Assembly: GCA_017380995.1 (NCBI GenBank)
Contig: JAFOCY010000196.1
Location: 1 to 5,310, forward strand
DNA: 5,310 bases
From: Oscillibacter sp.
Lineage (GTDB): Bacteria > Bacillota > Clostridia > Oscillospirales > Oscillospiraceae
Reading direction: 5' to 3'
Part shown: in pieces, positions 1 through 5,213 of the stretch
Layout: the number at the start of each line of letters is the position of its first letter
How positions within the stretch are numbered: position 1 is the first letter of the stretch
Notes under the pieces: model-generated
Seen by the model: only the letters and a program-made list of their open reading frames with translations
Told to the model about the DNA's origin: nothing
Database searches by the model: none
Position numbers and translations under genes: made by a program

Positions 1-1167
1 GGCAGAAACCAGAACAACCAGGATCACCAGGGGAGCCAGCAGGTAGATGCGCTTGATGAGCTGGCCGAACTTGGGCAGCTGCTCGCGGGGGATGCCCTTC
101 AGACCCAGCTTCTTGGCCTCCAGGTGGACGGTCATGAAGATGCCGGAGAAGTACAGAACTGCGGGAAGGATGGCGTAAACAGCAACCTGGATGTAGGGGA
201 TGCCCATGTACTCAGCCATCAGGAAGGCGGCGGCGCCCATGATGGGAGGCATGATCTGGCCACCGGTGGAGGCGGAAGCCTCAACGGCGGCGGCGAACTC
301 GGGCTTGTAGCCGGTGTCCTTCATCATGGGGATGGTGATGGAGCCGGTGGTAACGGTGTTGCCGACGGAGGAGCCGGACACCATGCCGCAAAGAGCGGAG
401 GAGATAACGGCAACCTTAGCAGGACCGCCGGAAGCCCAACCGACAGCGCAGTTGGCCAGGGCGATGAAGAAGTTGGAGATACCGGTTCTCTCCAGGAAGG
501 CACCGAAGATGATGAACACGCCGATGAACTTGGCACAGACCTGAACAGGAGTGGCCAGCACGCCGGAGGTGCCGTAGAACATGGTGTGGATGACGCGGGG
601 CAGGGCCTGGCCGGAGGCGAAGGTGTAGACCATCAGCACGCCGACGACGCACAGGATGGGGATACCAACGCTGCGGCGGCACAGCTCAGCCATGACCAGG
701 ATACCAATGATACCAATGGCAATGTGGAAGGTGGTGAGCTTGGATGCGCTGGTGATGTTGGCGCGCATCATATCCATGTAGTTGAAGGAGTACCAGAAGA
801 AGGAGAATGCACCGGCAGCCATGATGAGGATATCATACCAGGGCATACGGTTGGGTCTCATGTCGCCCTTCTTGATGGGGTAGGTGAGGAAACCCATGAT
901 GACGATGCAGCCCAGGAACATGGGCAGGCGGACCTGAAGGTCAGAAGTGGAGAACAGGGTGGACCAGATGCAGTACAGAGAGAAGATGACGTTGACAGCG
1001 CCGACCAGCAGCTTGGGCTTGCCGGTCCAGATGCGGACGTTGGACTCAGCGTCATACTTACGCATCAACGCATCAATTTCAGCCGCAGTCTGGTCATCCA
1101 GGCCTTTTTCAAGGTCGATGACCTGGCTCTTCACCTGCTCGTCTGCAGCCTTGTTGGTGTTAGACAT
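1..1167 (-). CDS. TRAP transporter permease, fused 4TM/12TM (DctQ-DctM-like), C-terminus cut by window edge
   Basis: Membrane component of a TRAP-TAXI uptake system, which drives import of a solute delivered by an extracytoplasmic binding protein using an ion gradient. Reading leftward from ATG at 1167, 389 codons stay open to position 1; fused TRAP permeases are usually about 630-700 residues, so roughly 60% is present. Residues 1-50 are a charged, probably cytosolic lead. Hydrophobic segments then lie near 52-71, 83-98, 111-129, 147-164 and 168-186 (the DctQ-like part), followed by the DctM-like domain. The diagnostic stretch is at about 262-318: VSGSSVGNTVTTGSITIPMM, then a GYKPEFAAAVEASASTGGQ segment and IMPPIMGAAAFLMAEYMGIP, closely matching the conserved core of TRAP 4TM/12TM fusion proteins. 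The start is fixed by AAGGAGG at 1183-1177, 9 nt upstream. It is the second gene after the TAXI binding protein, 177 nt away, with no convincing promoter in the gap, so co-transcription is inferred. The substrate cannot be read from the sequence. Confidence 0.95.
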   Translation of the reverse strand, partial: MSNTNKAADEQVKSQVIDLEKGLDDQTAAEIDALMRKYDAESNVRIWTGKPKLLVGAVNVIFSLYCIWSTLFSTSDLQVRLPMFLGCIVIMGFLTYPIKKGDMRPNRMPWYDILIMAAGAFSFFWYSFNYMDMMRANITSASKLTTFHIAIGIIGILVMAELCRRSVGIPILCVVGVLMVYTFASGQALPRVIHTMFYGTSGVLATPVQVCAKFIGVFIIFGAFLERTGISNFFIALANCAVGWASGGPAKVAVISSALCGMVSGSSVGNTVTTGSITIPMMKDTGYKPEFAAAVEASASTGGQIMPPIMGAAAFLMAEYMGIPYIQVAVYAILPAVLYFSGIFMTVHLEAKKLGLKGIPREQLPKFGQLIKRIYLLAPLVILVVLVSA

Positions 1168-1225
1168 GAAGCGGAACCTCCTTAAAGATTTTCTCTTCCC
1201 TTTTGGGGTATGCGGTTTTTTCATC

Positions 1226-1254
1226 AAAGCCTGTCCACTATGTATGGACGCTTT
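1226..1254 (-). promoter_or_regulatory. Second intercistronic hairpin upstream of the permease
   Basis: AAAGC-CT-GTCCA pairs with TGGAC-GCTTT across a 7-nt loop, giving 10 base pairs with a 2-nt bulge on one side. It lies immediately downstream (in transcription) of the larger hairpin at 1265-1296. No T-run follows on the minus strand, so it is not a terminator by itself. It may be part of the processing or stability signal, or may fold alternatively with the CTTTGA/TCAAAG repeat at 1251-1266, which overlaps both hairpins. Confidence 0.45.
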
Positions 1255-1264
1255 GACAGTTCAA

Positions 1265-1296
1265 AGGGCTGCGGCGCCCAAGGACGCCGCAGCCCT
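1265..1296 (-). promoter_or_regulatory. Strong intercistronic hairpin between binding-protein and permease genes
   Basis: A perfect 12-bp, G+C-rich inverted repeat (AGGGCTGCGGCG / CGCCGCAGCCCT) with an 8-nt loop lies in the gap between the two transporter genes. On the transcribed minus strand it is followed only by TTTGAACTG, so it lacks the long T-run of an efficient intrinsic terminator. The likely role, inferred, is partial termination or 3'-end protection of the upstream binding-protein message. That would allow more binding protein than permease, a common arrangement in binding-protein-dependent transporters. Confidence 0.75.
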
Positions 1297-1344
1297 CTGC
1301 AACTTACACGTTCAGTTGTCGGCTGTAACCTGATTCAGATCAGA

Positions 1345-2373
1345 TCAATAGGTGCCGGCGGGGATGACGTAGGTGCTGTAGTAGGGAGAAGCAGCCAGCA
1401 TGGCGTCGCACTCAGCGCCGTCAATGTTGACCAGATACACGTCGGTGGCGGTAGCCAGGTCGACGATGGAGGTGGTGGGAGCGCCGGCGACGACGAAGGC
1501 AGCGTCGATCTTGCCGTCCTTCAGGGACTCGGTGGAGTCACCGAAGCTCTGGTAGACGGGGGAGATGTCGGACTCGGTCATGCCGTAAGCCTCGAGAGCG
1601 TCGATGGCGTTGAAGTAAGTACCGGAACCAGCAGCGCCGACGGAGACCTTCTTGCCCTTCAGGTCAGCAACGGTCTTGATCTCGGGGTTGTTGGTAACGA
1701 TCTGGACGGCCTCCATGTACAGAGCGGCGACGACGGAGAAGTCCTTGATGGCAGCGCCGTCGAACAGACGCTGGCCGTCATAAGCATAAGCCATAACGTC
1801 GGACTGGCAGAAGCAGATCTGGACGTTGTCGCTGACCATATCGTCGATGTTCACAGCGGAACCGCCGGAGGTAACGGTGGTGATGGACAGGTCGGTGTTG
1901 TTGGAGACATAAGCGCCCAGAACGCCGCCGAAGGCGTAGTAGGTGCCGGACTCACCGCCGGTGCCGAAGGTCAGGCTGCCGCGGGCAGCGCCGGCGCCGG
2001 CGCCTTCCTTCACGGAAGCAACCTCAATGCCCTTCTCCTTGAAGTACTTGGCAGCACCGGGATGATAGGGGACGGAGGTCATGGAAGCGGCATACTCCAG
2101 GCTCAGCTCAGCGCCCTTGGCATGCTGGGAGGTGATAGCGTCGGTGTTCTCGAAGATGGTGGAAACGAAGGTGTAGATCTCGTCCTCGGAGATATCATCA
2201 CGGGCGAGAACCACGGCACCGATAGCAACAGTGTTGGTGTCGGTAGCCTCAACAGCGGGGGCGGAGGCAGCGGGAGCGGAAGCAGCGGGGGCCTCTTCCT
2301 TCTTGGCGCCGCAGCCGGTCAGGACGGTAGCCATCATGGTGACGGCCATCAGGATGGAAAGAAACTTCTTCAT
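1345..2373 (-). CDS. TAXI-family TRAP transporter solute-binding lipoprotein, apparently circularly permuted
   Basis: Extracytoplasmic binding protein of the adjacent TRAP permease, 342 aa. Residues 1-21 are a lipoprotein signal (MKKFLSILMA core, lipobox LTGC with Cys21 as lipid anchor). Residues 22-44 are an Ala/Pro/Ser spacer with repeated APAAS. The domain order is unusual. Residues about 45-115 (TVAIGAVVLARDD, EDEIYTFVSTIFEN, HAKGAELSLE, VPYHPGAAKYFKEKG) match what is normally the C-terminal end of TAXI proteins. Residues 116-131 are a linker containing EGAGAGAARG. Residues 132-342 (LTFGTGGESGTYYAFGG at 134-150, TSGGSAVNI at 168-176, QSDVMAYAYDG at 190-200, DLKGKKVSVGAAGSGT at 237-252, IDAAFVVAGAPT at 289-300, IPAGTY at 337-342) match the normal N-terminal and central part, and the protein stops right after IPAGTY, where the C-terminal block normally begins. 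The frame is unbroken. The start at 2373 has AGAGG about 8 nt upstream and gives a proper signal peptide. Family assignment is firm; permutation is inferred from remembered family order; the ligand is unknown. Confidence 0.95.
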   Translation of the reverse strand: MKKFLSILMAVTMMATVLTGCGAKKEEAPAASAPAASAPAVEATDTNTVAIGAVVLARDDISEDEIYTFVSTIFENTDAITSQHAKGAELSLEYAASMTSVPYHPGAAKYFKEKGIEVASVKEGAGAGAARGSLTFGTGGESGTYYAFGGVLGAYVSNNTDLSITTVTSGGSAVNIDDMVSDNVQICFCQSDVMAYAYDGQRLFDGAAIKDFSVVAALYMEAVQIVTNNPEIKTVADLKGKKVSVGAAGSGTYFNAIDALEAYGMTESDISPVYQSFGDSTESLKDGKIDAAFVVAGAPTTSIVDLATATDVYLVNIDGAECDAMLAASPYYSTYVIPAGTY

Positions 2374-2421
2374 CTTATTTTCCTCTTTTCCTTAAAGATA
2401 GTGGATTTTTACCACATGCAT

Positions 2422-2450
2422 ATCATACCCCACAGCCTTTCATTTTTCAA
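2422..2450 (-). promoter_or_regulatory. Sigma-A promoter for the TRAP-TAXI operon
   Basis: On the minus strand, TTGAAA (2450-2445) is followed by a 17-nt spacer and TATGAT (2427-2422), 5/6 matches to consensus for each box. Transcription would begin near 2415, giving a leader of about 42 nt before the binding-protein ATG. A consensus TATAAT also occurs on the minus strand at 2521-2516 but lacks a -35 box at a usable distance. Confidence 0.75.
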
Positions 2451-2641
2451 GTACCCATTCTCTTTTTTGTAAGCTATCAACAATTTTTTAATCGTTTTTA
2501 TTACAAAATCATTAAATTATATGAACCACTTTGACTAAAATCCTGCAAATTGTTTCCGAACGGAGCCACTTTTGAGGCTGAATTGAATTTTTGAAGAAGC
2601 GTTCTCGCATTTTACAATTTGTCCACCCACTCATTTTGCTT

Positions 2642-2669
2642 GCGGGAAAAGGTCCTTTCCGGCTTTTTT
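2642..2669 (+). terminator. Orphan terminator-like hairpin upstream of murI promoter
   Basis: GCGGGAAA (2642-2649) pairs with TTTCCGGC (2656-2663) with one internal G-G mismatch and a 6-nt loop, then six T residues (2664-2669). This has the form of a weak rightward intrinsic terminator, yet no rightward gene precedes it; the upstream transporter runs leftward. It could end a small RNA or block antisense or readthrough transcripts entering murI. No good promoter was found for such an RNA. Confidence 0.4.
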
Positions 2670-2685
2670 CTATCTGTTTCCGCTA

Positions 2686-2714
2686 TTGACAACCCCCCTT
2701 CGAGAGCATATCAT
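2686..2714 (+). promoter_or_regulatory. Sigma-A promoter for murI
   Basis: A perfect TTGACA -35 box (2686-2691), a 17-nt spacer and TATCAT (2709-2714; 5/6 to TATAAT) form a strong vegetative promoter. The predicted start is near 2721, giving an approximately 60-nt leader before the murI ATG at 2782. Because of this promoter, an upstream in-frame TTG at 2686 is part of the -35 element and cannot be the murI start. Confidence 0.8.
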
Positions 2715-2720
2715 AAGCTC
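2704..2720. promoter_or_regulatory. Operator-like palindrome over the murI -10 box
   Basis: The 17-bp sequence GAGCATATCATAAGCTC is a near-perfect dyad about 2712: seven of eight half-site positions are complementary (GAGC/GCTC and TAT/ATA, with one A-A mismatch). It completely covers the -10 element, the usual place for a repressor site. The palindrome is visible; binding by any regulator is inference. Confidence 0.4.
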
Positions 2721-2781
2721 ATGGGGGAGTTTTCCCTACCACGATACCTATTTAAATAAAGCACACAAAGGAGTAATCACT

Positions 2782-3600
2782 ATGGATAATCGTCCTATCG
2801 GCGTTTTTGATTCCGGCGTCGGCGGCCTGACCGCAGTGCGCGCTATGCTGCGTGACTATCCCAACGAGAGCATCGTCTACTTCGGCGATACCGCCCGCGT
2901 GCCTTACGGCAACCGCGAGAAGGATGACATCACCAACCTGTCCCTGCAGGATGTCCGGTTCCTGCGCAGCAAGGGTGTGAAGGCCGTCCTCATCGCCTGC
3001 AACACCATCACCTGCAACGCCGGCGAGGAGCTCTCCGCCGACAACCCCGACGTGCCCGTGGTGGGCACCGTGGATGCCGCCGCCGCTGCTGCTGCCGCCG
3101 CCACCAAGAACGGCCGCATCGGCATCATCGCCACTGCCGCCACCGTCCGCTCCGGCGCCTATGACGTGGCCCTCAAGGCCATCAATCCCGACTTCCAGGT
3201 CTTCTCCCAGGGCTGTCCCAAGCTGGTGCCCCTGATCGAGAGCAACCACATCCTCCCCGGCGACGCCCTCATCGAAGAGGCCGCTGCCGAGTATCTGGCT
3301 CCCCTGAAGGCCGAGGGTGTTGACGTTGTGATCCTGGGCTGCACCCACTATCCCCTGATCTCCCAGGTCGTCGCCAACTACATGGGCGAGGGTGTTGCCC
3401 TCATCGACTCCGGCGCCGAGTCTGCCAAGGCCATCATCAAGACCCTGACCGAGACCGGCGGCCTGGCCGAAACCGATGCCAAGGCTGAGGTGAACTACTA
3501 CTGCTCCGCCCGCCTGAACGATTTCGAGACCATCGCCCAGGTGTTCCTGAACAAGGACATCCACGGCAGCGCCTTTGAGATCAACATCGAGGAATATTGA
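2782..3600 (+). CDS. murI: Glutamate racemase
   Basis: Cofactor-independent cytosolic enzyme that interconverts L- and D-glutamate, supplying D-glutamate for the MurD step of peptidoglycan synthesis. The 272-aa length is normal for the family. Hallmarks: IGVFDSGVGGLT at 6-17 (Asp10, Ser11); YFGDTARVPYG at 33-43; ACNT at 72-75 with catalytic Cys73; GCPKLVPLIES at 144-154 with the conserved Glu153; and LGCTHYPL at 185-192 with catalytic Cys187 and His189. Both cysteines of the two-base mechanism are present, so it should be active. The ATG at 2782 is chosen because AAAGGAG lies 8 nt upstream (2767-2773) and translation then begins MDNRPIGVFDSG, as expected; an upstream TTG at 2686 overlaps the promoter. 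It appears monocistronic, with its own promoter and a strong terminator 15 nt after the stop. Residues 99-107 are nine consecutive alanines where many homologs have an E/H-PG turn. Confidence 0.97.
   Translation: MDNRPIGVFDSGVGGLTAVRAMLRDYPNESIVYFGDTARVPYGNREKDDITNLSLQDVRFLRSKGVKAVLIACNTITCNAGEELSADNPDVPVVGTVDAAAAAAAAATKNGRIGIIATAATVRSGAYDVALKAINPDFQVFSQGCPKLVPLIESNHILPGDALIEEAAAEYLAPLKAEGVDVVILGCTHYPLISQVVANYMGEGVALIDSGAESAKAIIKTLTETGGLAETDAKAEVNYYCSARLNDFETIAQVFLNKDIHGSAFEINIEEY
3076..3102 (+). repeat. Nine-alanine GCN codon run inside murI
   Basis: Nine consecutive alanine codons in the pattern GCC x3, GCT x3, GCC x3 encode residues 99-107, immediately after VVGTVD. It is a short trinucleotide-type tract that could vary in length by slippage, though the GCC/GCT mixture limits this. 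It falls where MurI proteins usually start the helix following the VVGV(I/V)xPG segment. Confidence 0.8.
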
Positions 3601-3615
3601 TCCTTCGTTTCTTCC

Positions 3616-3651
3616 GATCCCCCGGCCTGTGCCGGGGGGTCTTTCTTTTTT
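3616..3651 (+). terminator. Intrinsic terminator of murI
   Basis: An 11-bp stem (3616-3626 with 3631-3641; GATCCCCCGGC against GCCGGGGGGTC, one T-G wobble) closes a CTGT tetraloop and is followed by TTTCTTTTTT (3642-3651). It lies 15 nt past the murI stop, separating murI from the MATE gene. Confidence 0.93.
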
Positions 3652-3677
3652 CGTCTCAAAAATGTAGATTTTGCACA

Positions 3678-3706
3678 TTGCAACTTGTTTCCTTTGGGAG
3701 TAAAAT
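3678..3706 (+). promoter_or_regulatory. Probable sigma-A promoter of the MATE gene
   Basis: TTGCAA (3678-3683; 4/6) is separated by exactly 17 nt from TAAAAT (3701-3706; 5/6), downstream of the murI terminator. Transcription would begin near 3713, leaving a leader of about 33 nt. The spacer contains the left arm of an inverted repeat (3691-3700). Confidence 0.6.
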
Positions 3707-3735
3707 TCCAAGGCAGTTATTTCGGCTCCCAAAGG
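3691..3735 (+). promoter_or_regulatory. 10-bp inverted repeat linking promoter spacer to RBS of the MATE gene
   Basis: CCTTTGGGAG (3691-3700) and CTCCCAAAGG (3726-3735) are exact reverse complements separated by 25 nt. The left arm abuts the -10 box of the predicted promoter, and the right arm overlaps the first half of the Shine-Dalgarno AAAGGAGG (3731-3738). The left arm can also pair, with one bulge, with CCAAGG at 3708-3713, so alternative folds exist. If transcription starts upstream of 3691, this would be an RBS-sequestering RNA switch. If it starts near 3713, it is a pair of DNA half-sites for a regulator. The repeat is seen directly; its function is inferred. Confidence 0.55.
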
Positions 3736-3745
3736 AGGCCTTTCC

Positions 3746-5122
3746 ATGGCAAAAACAATGACCCGTGACCTGACCGTCGGCTCCCCCACGAAGCTGGTGG
3801 CAGGTTTTATGCTGCCCCTGTGGGGCGGAATGCTGTTTCAGCAATTTTATAATATGGTGGACACCATGATCGTGGGCAAATACCTGGGCGTCAATGCCCT
3901 GGCGGGCGTTGGTTCCACCGGCGCCATCTGCTTTATGGTGATGGGCTTTTGCATCGGCATCTGCAGCGGCTTCGTGATCCCCATTGCCCAGAAATTCGGC
4001 GAAGGCAACTACCCGGAGCTGCGGCGCTTCATGGTAAACGGGGCCTATCTTGCCGCCCTGTTTGCCATGGTGATGACGGTGCTCACCACCTTTTTGTGCG
4101 GCGATATCCTTCACTGGATGAAGGCCCCGGCGGATACTTATGGGTACGCCTACGACTATGTGTTCGTCATCTTCCTGGGTATCCCTGTTTGCATCCTCTA
4201 TAATTACCTTTCCGGCATCATCCGCTCTCTGGGAGATTCCCGCACACCCATTTATTTTCTGATCTTCTCCTCCCTGCTCAACATCCTCCTGGATATTCTC
4301 AGCGTCACCATCCTCAAAATGGGCGTGGAGGGTCCCGCCTGGGCCACGGTGGTCTCCCAGGCAGTTTCCGGCCTTTTGTGCCTGGCTATCCTGCCCCGGC
4401 GCTACCCTCTTTTGCGTCTTGCCCCCGGAGAGGCCAAACCGGACCCCAGACGGATCCGGCGCATTGCCGCCGTGGGCGTGCCCATGGGACTGCAGTACTC
4501 CATCACCGCCATTGGCTCCGTGGCCATCCAGACTGCCACCAACAACCTTGGCACCCTCTACATTGCCTCCCAGGCGGCAGGCAACAAAGTCAACCAGCTT
4601 TTCGCCTGCTTCTTTGACGCCGCCGGCACTACCATGGCCACCTACGGCGGTCAAAATTATGGTGCGGGAAAGCTGGACCGTCTCCGCCCCGGCGTCCGGT
4701 CAGCCCTCGCCATTGCCGCCCTCTACTCCGCTGTCTCCTTCGCCCTTTTGTTTTTCCTGGGCGACCGGATGTCCCTGATGTTCATGGACAGCGCCACCAC
4801 CCCTCCCCAGCTTTACGCGGAGGTGGCCCGTCTTGCCCGGCAGTTCCTCATCTGTAACAGCGCCGGCTACGTCTTCCTCGCTTTTGTCAATATCCTCCGC
4901 TTCATGATCCAGGGGCTGGGCTTCACCCAGCAGGCTATTTTTGCCGGCATTGCGGAAATGATCGCCCGGTGCGTCATCGCCTTTATTCTGGTGGACCGCT
5001 TGGCCTATAACGCCATCTGCCTTTCCAACCCTGTGGCCTGGCTGGCCGCCGACCTTTTCCTGATCCCCGCCTATTTCCATGATCTGAAAAAGCTCAGACG
5101 GGAAAGCACCTCCCTCGAATGA
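3746..5122 (+). CDS. MATE-family efflux transporter
   Basis: Inner-membrane multidrug and toxic compound extrusion antiporter, expected to export cationic or aromatic compounds in exchange for Na+ or H+. At 458 aa with about twelve hydrophobic segments it matches the family length. The N-lobe shows FQQFYNMVDTMIVGKYLG at 31-48 followed by ALAGVGSTGA, and RSLGDSRTP at 160-168, both typical of clostridial NorM/DinF-like MATE proteins. The two-lobe pseudo-symmetry is visible: IAQKFGEGNYPELRR (80-94) corresponds to ATYGGQNYGAGKLDR (298-312). A basic loop at 218-239 joins the lobes, and the C-terminus is short and charged. The ATG at 3746 has AAAGGAGG 7 nt upstream (3731-3738). The gene lies between its own promoter and terminator, so it is probably monocistronic. 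Translation or transcription may be controlled through the inverted repeat at 3691-3735. Substrate and coupling ion cannot be predicted from this sequence. Confidence 0.95.
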   Translation: MAKTMTRDLTVGSPTKLVAGFMLPLWGGMLFQQFYNMVDTMIVGKYLGVNALAGVGSTGAICFMVMGFCIGICSGFVIPIAQKFGEGNYPELRRFMVNGAYLAALFAMVMTVLTTFLCGDILHWMKAPADTYGYAYDYVFVIFLGIPVCILYNYLSGIIRSLGDSRTPIYFLIFSSLLNILLDILSVTILKMGVEGPAWATVVSQAVSGLLCLAILPRRYPLLRLAPGEAKPDPRRIRRIAAVGVPMGLQYSITAIGSVAIQTATNNLGTLYIASQAAGNKVNQLFACFFDAAGTTMATYGGQNYGAGKLDRLRPGVRSALAIAALYSAVSFALLFFLGDRMSLMFMDSATTPPQLYAEVARLARQFLICNSAGYVFLAFVNILRFMIQGLGFTQQAIFAGIAEMIARCVIAFILVDRLAYNAICLSNPVAWLAADLFLIPAYFHDLKKLRRESTSLE

Positions 5123-5126
5123 TCGT

Positions 5127-5151
5127 AAAAGCCGCCTCCGGGCGGCTTTTT
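5127..5151 (+). terminator. Intrinsic terminator of the MATE gene
   Basis: GCCGCC (5131-5136) pairs with GGCGGC (5141-5146) around a TCCG tetraloop, extended by AAAA (5127-5130) against TTTT (5147-5150), with a five-T run ending at 5151. It starts 4 nt after the MATE stop. The A-tract makes it potentially bidirectional. Confidence 0.9.
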
Positions 5152-5152
5152 C

Positions 5153-5181
5153 TTGCCCAAGTGCGGATTCTATGATACGAT
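5153..5181 (+). promoter_or_regulatory. Possible promoter for the gene at 5214
   Basis: TTGCCC (5153-5158; 4/6) and TACGAT (5176-5181; 4/6) are 17 nt apart, just beyond the MATE terminator. TATGAT (5171-5176) is a better -10 box but has no matching -35 at the right distance. Position after a terminator supports a promoter here; the exact boxes are uncertain. Confidence 0.4.
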
Positions 5182-5213
5182 ACAAAAAATGATGATTCGG
5201 AAGGAGCCGCATT

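Larger units (their letters stand above)
2374..2781. other. 408-bp AT-rich divergent intergenic region
   Basis: No credible protein gene lies here. The region contains, from left to right: the RBS and leader of the TAXI gene; its minus-strand promoter (2422-2450); a very AT-rich stretch around 2461-2535; a short TCCG-AA-CGGA inverted repeat near 2556-2565; an orphan terminator-like hairpin (2642-2669); the plus-strand murI promoter (2686-2714) with an overlapping palindrome; and the murI leader with its RBS. The sequence between about 2455 and 2640 is not explained by any feature I can name. No riboswitch class or T-box signature was recognised. Confidence 0.7.

Noticed and set aside
124..1185. 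Long plus-strand open frame (353 codons) opposite the TRAP permease
   Set aside because: It is the antisense shadow of a gene with clear family motifs. Its Gly/Asp/His-rich, low-complexity composition is typical of the complement of G+C-biased coding sequence, and it has no RBS.
2401..2415. GTGG-ATTTTTA-CCAC inverted repeat at the predicted transporter transcription start
   Set aside because: Only 4 bp of pairing with a 7-nt loop in AT-rich DNA; too weak to call an operator or RNA structure.
1210..2472. 420-codon plus-strand open frame opposite the TAXI gene
   Set aside because: Antisense shadow of the binding protein. Gly/Val/Asp-rich with no recognisable domain, and it runs through the transporter promoter.
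2516..2521. Consensus TATAAT on the minus strand, possible second transporter promoter
   Set aside because: No acceptable -35 hexamer 15-19 nt away; the nearest TTGCAG is about 21 nt off. AT-rich DNA gives such matches by chance.
2686..2781. Upstream TTG start extending MurI by 32 residues
   Set aside because: The TTG is the first half of a perfect -35 box, the extension resembles no MurI N-terminus, and ATG 2782 has its own well-placed RBS.
2752..3789. 345-codon minus-strand open frame opposite murI
   Set aside because: Antisense shadow spanning the murI terminator and the MATE promoter and RBS; Gly-rich composition without domain signal.
3656..4654. 332-codon minus-strand open frame opposite the MATE gene
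   Set aside because: Antisense shadow; His/Gly/Asp-rich with no domain, and the plus-strand frame carries unmistakable MATE motifs.
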